Below, one piece after another: positions 6,461-10,866 of a DNA stretch of 10,866 bases. The translations under genes and the position numbers were made by a program. The notes beneath the pieces are model-generated. The model was not told the DNA's origin and did no database searches. It saw nothing but the letters and a program-made list of their open reading frames with translations. Numbering within the stretch: position 1 is the first letter of the stretch; every line of letters begins with the position of its first letter. This DNA comes from an uncultured Eubacteriales bacterium (GTDB lineage: Bacteria > Bacillota > Clostridia > Oscillospirales > QAMX01), in contig CAJLFQ010000074.1 in the NCBI GenBank assembly GCA_905205975.1, forward strand, positions 1 to 10,866, in the 5' to 3' direction.

Positions 6461-8524
6461 TTAGTTGAATGTATTTCCAGCATCGGCATCAAACAAAGCG
6501 TAAACGCTTGCCCGCAACTGTGCATGCTGCGGTGCATCCAATTGCGGATCCTCTGCCAAAAGCCGTTTTGCCGATGCCTGTGCCTCCTGCAGCAGGGGCA
6601 TATCGGCCGTCAAATTCGCCATACGCAAGGTCGGCAGACCGTGCTGCGCCTCCCCGAAAAAGGCGCCCGGCCCACGGATTTCGAGGTCGTGCTGTGCAAT
6701 CTCATAGCCGTCCGACGAACGGCAGAGAATCTCAAGCCGCTCCTTGACGGCTTTTCCGCCCTGCCCGCAGGCCAGAATGCAGTAGGATTTGGCGGAACCT
6801 CTGCCAACGCGCCCACGGAGCTGATGCAGCTGACTCAGACCAAACCGCTCCGCATTTTCGATGACCATCAGCGTTGCGTTTGGATTGTCAACACCCACTT
6901 CGACAACGGTTGTAGAGATCAAGACGTCAATCTCACCCCGGACGAATGCATCCATGACGGCCTCTTTTTCATTGGATTTCATCCGGCCGTGCAGGCACGC
7001 GGTGTGAAGATCCGCGAAAACATCCTTCGCGAGCGATTCAGCATAGGCTGTGACGGATGTCAGGGAAGCATTATCGGTATCGTCAATCAGCGGGCAGACA
7101 ATGTATGTCTGATGCCCTTCGGCGGCCTGTTTCCGCACAAAGGCTTCGATTCGAGCCCGCATGGAGGAACCGACTAAAAAGGTGTCCACCGTTTGACGAC
7201 CGGGCGGAAGCTCGTCAATGACAGAGAGATCCAAGTCGCCGTATAAAATCAAAGCCAATGTACGCGGGATTGGCGTTGCACTCATGACCAGCAGATGCGG
7301 ATGCAGCCCTTTTGCGGTAAGCGCCGCACGCTGGCGAACGCCGAAACGCTGCTGCTCGTCGCATACAACAAGCCCCAAGGATAAAAAGTCTACGCAGCGG
7401 GACAGCAGGGCGTGTGTTCCGATCACCATTTGGGCGCCGCCGGATGCGATTGCAGTTTCCGCTTCCCGGCGTTGTGCCACCTTCATGCGGCCGGTCAACA
7501 GCGTGACCTGGATACCGAGCGGGGCAAAGAGTTTTTCAAATGTTGCGAAATGCTGGGCCGCGAGAATTTCGGTCGGTGCCATCAAAGCGGCTTGATGACC
7601 GTTTGCAATGACCTGATAGGCGGCAAATGCGGCAACTAAGGTTTTGCCGCTGCCGACATCGCCCTGAACCAGACGATTCATCAGCCGTCCGCTGCCTAAA
7701 TCTGCCAGTACATCGGCAATCACCCGTTCCTGTGCGGCTGTGAGGGCAAATGGCAGTTCTGAACGCAGGGCGGTATCCGGGCGCCGGGGACATGGGATAC
7801 CGCATAGACTCGTACGGCGGTTCTTTAAAAGCGAAAGGCCGAGCGTCAGCAGAAATAGTTCTTCAAAGATCAACCGGCGCCGCGCCTCTGTCAACATGTC
7901 ATCCGAAACCGGCGCATGGATGTTCTCCAGCGCCTGAGAAATGGGCTTCAGGCCATGCGCAGCCAGCAGGCTGCCGGGCAGCGGTTCTGTTGCATCTTTT
8001 CCGCATGCGTCAAGCGCCGTCCGCACGGCAGAAATGACAGCTTTGTTTGTCAGGCCGTCTGTTAAGGGATAAACCGGCACAATATATCCCGGCGGCGGTT
8101 CGTCGCCGGAGACAGACTCAAATTCAGGCGAGACCATGGAAAGGCCGTATTCATCCAAAACCGCGCGGCCATAAAACTGAACCATTTGACCGACGCGGAA
8201 CATCCCGCGGCGGTAGGGCATGTTGAAAAAAGAAATACGGATGGAACCGGTCTCATCGACCACGCGGAACTTCAAAATGGTTTTGCTGCTGCGCAAACGA
8301 GACAACACTGGCTCCGAGGCGATCAGTCCGACAAACCGGCACGGATGCTCCAGGCTGAGCGTCTGAATGGTGTATAGCTGCCGCCGGTCGTCATAAGTAC
8401 GCGGATAAAATCGAAGCAGGTCGCCGATGGTTCGGACGCCAAGGCGAGCAAATGCAGCAGCTTTTTTTTCACCGATGCCGCGGAGCGCCGCGACAGGATC
8501 CGTCAGATGAAGGGATTGCTGCAT
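6461..8524 (-). CDS. recG: ATP-dependent DNA helicase RecG
   Basis: The 687-residue protein has normal RecG length. RecG is a double-strand DNA translocase that reverses stalled replication forks and moves Holliday junctions. The N-terminal wedge/OB region (about 1-200) begins with a helix-hairpin-helix-like ALRGIGEKKAAAFARLGV (13-30) and contains FYPRTYDDRR (39-48). Helicase domain 1 has LTAAQ (261-265), Walker A GDVGSGKT (288-295), APTEILAAQH (316-325), the Walker B box DEQQRFGVRQR (389-399) and SATPIPRT (415-422). Domain 2 has HGRM (512-515), TTVVEVGVDNPNA (538-550) and QLRGRVGRG (568-576). The Walker B box reads DEQQ where DEQH is usual. AAAGGAG lies 9 nt before the ATG. It heads a likely unit with the membrane protein and folC. 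Confidence 0.97.
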   Translation of the reverse strand: MQQSLHLTDPVAALRGIGEKKAAAFARLGVRTIGDLLRFYPRTYDDRRQLYTIQTLSLEHPCRFVGLIASEPVLSRLRSSKTILKFRVVDETGSIRISFFNMPYRRGMFRVGQMVQFYGRAVLDEYGLSMVSPEFESVSGDEPPPGYIVPVYPLTDGLTNKAVISAVRTALDACGKDATEPLPGSLLAAHGLKPISQALENIHAPVSDDMLTEARRRLIFEELFLLTLGLSLLKNRRTSLCGIPCPRRPDTALRSELPFALTAAQERVIADVLADLGSGRLMNRLVQGDVGSGKTLVAAFAAYQVIANGHQAALMAPTEILAAQHFATFEKLFAPLGIQVTLLTGRMKVAQRREAETAIASGGAQMVIGTHALLSRCVDFLSLGLVVCDEQQRFGVRQRAALTAKGLHPHLLVMSATPIPRTLALILYGDLDLSVIDELPPGRQTVDTFLVGSSMRARIEAFVRKQAAEGHQTYIVCPLIDDTDNASLTSVTAYAESLAKDVFADLHTACLHGRMKSNEKEAVMDAFVRGEIDVLISTTVVEVGVDNPNATLMVIENAERFGLSQLHQLRGRVGRGSAKSYCILACGQGGKAVKERLEILCRSSDGYEIAQHDLEIRGPGAFFGEAQHGLPTLRMANLTADMPLLQEAQASAKRLLAEDPQLDAPQHAQLRASVYALFDADAGNTFN

Positions 8525-8566
8525 AAACAGGTGCTCCTTTCCGGGCGGCGCAAAGCCAAAGGGGAA

Positions 8567-8586
8567 GCCGGCGGCTTAGCGCCGGC
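8567..8586. repeat. GC-rich hairpin in the recG leader
   Basis: A 7-bp all-GC inverted repeat (8567-8573 with 8580-8586) with a 6-nt loop lies 43 nt before the recG ATG. On the minus strand it follows the fakA terminator-like hairpin. It lacks a T run (TTCCCC follows), so it is a poor terminator. It may affect recG mRNA structure or be incidental. Confidence 0.4.
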
Positions 8587-8592
8587 AAAACA

Positions 8593-8636
8593 GAAAGAAT
8601 CCGTCGGCACGCGAACAGCCGCATACCGACGGATTC
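8593..8636 (-). terminator. Probable intrinsic terminator after fakA
   Basis: An 11-bp perfect inverted repeat (8597-8607 with 8626-8636) has an imperfect inner extension (8609-8613 with 8620-8624, one inner mismatch). On the minus strand it is followed by a T-rich but interrupted tail (TTCTTTCTGTTTT). It lies 11 nt past the fakA stop. Orientation and position fit a terminator that separates fakA from recG, possibly a leaky one because of the broken T run. I see no clear sigma-A promoter in the following 70 nt, so some readthrough into recG is plausible. Confidence 0.65.
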
Positions 8637-8647
8637 CACTGAATGGC

Positions 8648-10297
8648 TTATTCGACGCCGATGATAAAATAGTAAACGGGCTGACCGCCGTCCAGGAAGT
8701 TGAATTCCGTGCGTTTTCCGGCTTTCTGAGTCAGGATTTTGGAAACGGTTTCCCGATCTTCCGGGGAAGCATCTGCACCGTAGAAAACCGTGACAAATTC
8801 GGCTTCAGCCAGATTCAAACCATCCGCCAGCTTTTCAGAGACCGTCTGAAGCGAACTGTCCGTATCGCAGAGCTTTCCGCCGACAAGTGCCAGATAATCG
8901 CCTTCTTTGATGTTGACGTCATCAAAAACGGAATCCCGTGCCGCATAGGTGATATGCCCGGTGCGGACGTTCGGCAGACCAGACGTCATCAGCTCTTTGT
9001 TGCGTTCCGGCGTCTCTTCCGGGTCAAAGGAAAGCATTGCAGTCACGCCTTCCGGAATGGTGCGCGTCGGCAGGACAATGACGTGTTTTTCCGTTAGTGC
9101 AACGGTCTGTTCAGCAGCCAGAATGATGTTCTTGTTGTTCGGCAGAACGAAGACAATTTCAGAAGGCGTCTGGTTGATCAGTTTCAGGATGTCTTCGGTG
9201 GAGGGGTTCATGGTTTGACCGCCCTCTACGACATGGTCAACACCGAGATCCATGAAAACCTCTTTGATGCCGTCTCCGGCAGCGACAGCGACAAAACCGT
9301 ATTTCTTTTCCGGTGCAGCAACGGTTTCTTCGGAAGCCGCTGCGTCACCCAGAGAAAGCTTTTCCGTATGCTGTTCCCGCATATTTTCGATTTTGATGGA
9401 GGTCAACGCGCCGTATTTCAGGCATTCTTCCAGAACCTGCCCCGGGTGATTGGTATGAACATGAATCTTGATGATTTCATCGTCGGCAACCAGCACGAGG
9501 CTGTCACCGCGTGCATCCAAAAATGAACGCAGGGGAGAAGGATCCGCTTTTGCCGCATTCCGGAGAACGATCAGTTCCGTGCAGTAGCCGAAACGAATGT
9601 CCTCTGTTTTGTAGTCGGAGAAATTCGCGGCACTTTTGGTAGCTGCTTCCAGCGCTTCCGGATTGTCACGCGTGATGGTAATCCCGCGGATTGCGGCGAG
9701 CATCCCTTCGAGGATCAGACAATAGCCTTTGCCGCCGGCGTCTACGACACCGGCTTTGGCCAGCACCGGGTTTTGGAGCGGCGTTTCCGCCAAAGCTTCA
9801 TAGGCCCGTGCGATGGTGCCGTCGAACATCTTTTCAAAATCGCCGTCGGCGGCATATTCGATGGCTGCTTCCGCGCTTTTCCGGGCAACGGTCAGAATGG
9901 TACCCTCTGCGGGCTTGTTGACGACGCTGTAAGCCATCTCAACACCATTTTTCATGGCGGCAGCGAATTGCGCCGGCGTTGCTTCGTCCAGCTCTTTTAA
10001 GTATTTGGCGATGCCGCCGAAGAGCAGCGACGTAATGACGCCGGAGTTTCCGTGAGAACCGCGCGTCAGAGACATGGCTGTTTTTTCAGCGGTTTTTCCG
10101 AGACGGGTGTGATCATATGACGCGAGATCTTTGACGGCGTGGTTGATCGTCATCGACATATTGGACCCGGTATCTCCGTCTGGGACGGGGAAGACATTCA
10201 AATCGTTGAGCGCCTGTTTTTGATTCTCAACAACGGCTGCAGCGTTGATTACCATCTTTTTGTAATCGCTACCGTTGATTACGTTTTTCAAGGTCAT
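8648..10297 (-). CDS. fakA: Fatty acid kinase catalytic subunit FakA (YloV, DAK2 domain)
   Basis: The 549-residue protein matches FakA/YloV, the ATP-binding subunit that phosphorylates fatty acids held by FakB for entry into phospholipid synthesis. The N-terminal DhaL/DAK2-like domain (about 1-200) has the Mg-nucleotide motif FPVPDGDTGSNM (36-47), RGSHGNSGVI (79-88, where GARGNSGVI is more usual) and NKPAEGTIL (127-135). The middle domain has FGYCTEL (236-242) and the KIHVHTNHPG box (277-286), whose His279 and His281 match the conserved H-x-H of the family. The C-terminal part (about 325-549) ends in GGQPVYYFIIGVE, typical of YloV. Length matches (about 550). AGGAG sits 5 nt before the ATG, 37 nt after yloU. 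This yloU-yloV pairing and recG nearby match the B. subtilis order. No FakB is encoded here. Confidence 0.93.
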   Translation of the reverse strand: MTLKNVINGSDYKKMVINAAAVVENQKQALNDLNVFPVPDGDTGSNMSMTINHAVKDLASYDHTRLGKTAEKTAMSLTRGSHGNSGVITSLLFGGIAKYLKELDEATPAQFAAAMKNGVEMAYSVVNKPAEGTILTVARKSAEAAIEYAADGDFEKMFDGTIARAYEALAETPLQNPVLAKAGVVDAGGKGYCLILEGMLAAIRGITITRDNPEALEAATKSAANFSDYKTEDIRFGYCTELIVLRNAAKADPSPLRSFLDARGDSLVLVADDEIIKIHVHTNHPGQVLEECLKYGALTSIKIENMREQHTEKLSLGDAAASEETVAAPEKKYGFVAVAAGDGIKEVFMDLGVDHVVEGGQTMNPSTEDILKLINQTPSEIVFVLPNNKNIILAAEQTVALTEKHVIVLPTRTIPEGVTAMLSFDPEETPERNKELMTSGLPNVRTGHITYAARDSVFDDVNIKEGDYLALVGGKLCDTDSSLQTVSEKLADGLNLAEAEFVTVFYGADASPEDRETVSKILTQKAGKRTEFNFLDGGQPVYYFIIGVE

Positions 10298-10334
10298 CCA
10301 ACTCCTAAATCAAATAATGGACTGTCTGAAAGGA

Positions 10335-10685
10335 TCAGTCGTCAAGAATAATCGAATCAATGTGAACGTCAACGCTGCTGACCGGGATGCCTGTCTGACG
10401 CTCGACAACGTATTTGACTTCGTTCATGATGGATTTTGCAATGGCGCTCATATTCATCCCGTATTGAACGGCAATGTGCAGCTCCAACGAAACGCTGGCG
10501 CCGTTGGTGCGGACTTTGACGCCTTTATGGAAATTTTCACCTTTCAAAAGAAGCACAAGCTCATCGGAAAAACCGCGGACGGTCATCCCCTTGACGCCAA
10601 AACAATTCAGCGCGGCGTAACCGCCGATCAGTGCAATCATTTTTTCAGAGATTGTAATTTCGCCCTTTTTGGTAATCAGCTTCAT
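10335..10685 (-). CDS. yloU: Asp23/Gls24 family protein YloU
   Basis: The 116-residue protein covers the whole Asp23/Gls24 domain: an N-terminal KGEITISEKMIALIGGYAAL (7-26), a central strand-rich part including VKVRTNGASVSLELHIAVQYG (56-76), and a C-terminal helix plus strand ending in VSSVDVHIDSI. Family members are small proteins linked to envelope stress or membrane attachment in Firmicutes; no enzymatic activity is known. YloU is the usual upstream partner of fakA/yloV, hinting at a shared lipid or envelope role, which is inference. Its start has CAGGAGG 7 nt upstream. It is the first gene of this transcription unit, behind a sigma-A-like promoter about 120 nt upstream. Confidence 0.92.
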   Translation of the reverse strand: MKLITKKGEITISEKMIALIGGYAALNCFGVKGMTVRGFSDELVLLLKGENFHKGVKVRTNGASVSLELHIAVQYGMNMSAIAKSIMNEVKYVVERQTGIPVSSVDVHIDSIILDD

Positions 10686-10717
10686 CGAAATACCTCCTGT
10701 ATAAAAATCACCATGGA

Positions 10718-10736
10718 TACGGCACCGCGTGCCGTA
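10718..10736 (-). repeat. Hairpin in the yloU leader, proximal
   Basis: TACGGCA (10718-10724) and TGCCGTA (10730-10736) form a 7-bp perfect stem with a 5-nt loop, about 20 nt before the yloU ribosome binding site. It is GC-rich and lies in the predicted 5' untranslated region. No T run follows directly, so it is not a standard terminator. Confidence 0.5.
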
Positions 10737-10758
10737 CAGACGGCTGGAATCAAGTATC

Positions 10759-10775
10759 GCAGTTCGGAAAACTGC
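10759..10775 (-). repeat. Hairpin in the yloU leader, distal
   Basis: GCAGTT (10759-10764) and AACTGC (10770-10775) form a 6-bp perfect stem with a 5-nt loop, about 25-40 nt after the predicted transcription start. With the second hairpin it makes the leader noticeably structured. I could not match it to a riboswitch class I know. Confidence 0.45.
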
Positions 10776-10804
10776 AGGACTTCAATAAAAAACCAATCTA
10801 TATT

Positions 10805-10833
10805 ATTTTACTATATCCTGGGAGATTTTGCAA
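10805..10833 (-). promoter_or_regulatory. Sigma-A-type promoter for yloU-fakA
   Basis: On the minus strand, TTGCAA (10828-10833) is separated by exactly 17 nt from TAAAAT (10805-10810). These match the consensus -35 and -10 hexamers at four and five of six positions. The surroundings are AT-rich. Transcription would start near 10798, giving an untranslated leader of about 110 nt before yloU. Confidence 0.7.
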
Positions 10834-10866
10834 GTAGCAAGGCGCTAAAAGGCCATGGAATCCGTG

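Noticed and set aside
8507..9097. Plus-strand open frame of 196 codons across the recG-fakA gap
   Set aside because: It runs through the terminator-like hairpin region and antisense to the fakA 3' end, with no ribosome binding site I would trust.
10686..10800. A known riboswitch in the yloU leader
   Set aside because: The two simple hairpins do not show the conserved core of any riboswitch class I can recognise by eye, so only the hairpins are listed.

Overview
The window looks like chromosomal DNA of an endospore-forming Clostridia member. A full spoIIAA-spoIIAB-sigF operon, consistent AGGAGG-type ribosome binding sites, 4-bp ATGA gene overlaps and the yloU-fakA-recG neighbourhood all point to Firmicutes. 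The moderately GC-rich sequence would suit Oscillospirales/Ruminococcaceae, but that finer placement is only an inference. I see no tRNA, rRNA, CRISPR array, transposon or phage gene.

Layout. Positions 1-2568 hold a plus-strand group of three genes. These are the C-terminal part of an ABC-F ATPase (its start lies before the window), an overlapping SanA/YdcF-type (DUF218) membrane protein, and a membrane protein made of two DUF1294-like halves. An 18-bp perfect hairpin at 2578-2617 ends this group and the convergent minus-strand group, which occupies the rest of the window.

Read in the direction of minus-strand transcription (right to left), that group contains a sigma-A-like promoter (10805-10833) and a leader of about 110 nt with two hairpins. 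Then come yloU (Asp23/Gls24 family) and fakA/yloV (fatty acid kinase catalytic subunit), followed by a terminator-like hairpin. Next are recG (DNA helicase), a multi-pass membrane protein I cannot name, and folC (folylpolyglutamate synthase). A strong intrinsic terminator follows folC, and then spoIIAA, spoIIAB and sigF, the forespore-specific sigma F with its anti-sigma factor and anti-anti-sigma factor.

Function. Most of the window is core metabolism, DNA repair and sporulation. The spoIIA genes form the partner-switching module: SpoIIAB holds sigma F inactive and phosphorylates SpoIIAA, and dephosphorylated SpoIIAA releases sigma F in the forespore. FakA would phosphorylate fatty acids delivered by a FakB protein that is not encoded here. 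FolC makes and extends folate polyglutamates. RecG remodels stalled forks.

No clear new multi-gene system is visible. The points most worth a second look are the tandem DUF1294 protein, the terminator squeezed against the start of spoIIAA, the structured yloU leader and the unnamed membrane protein between recG and folC.
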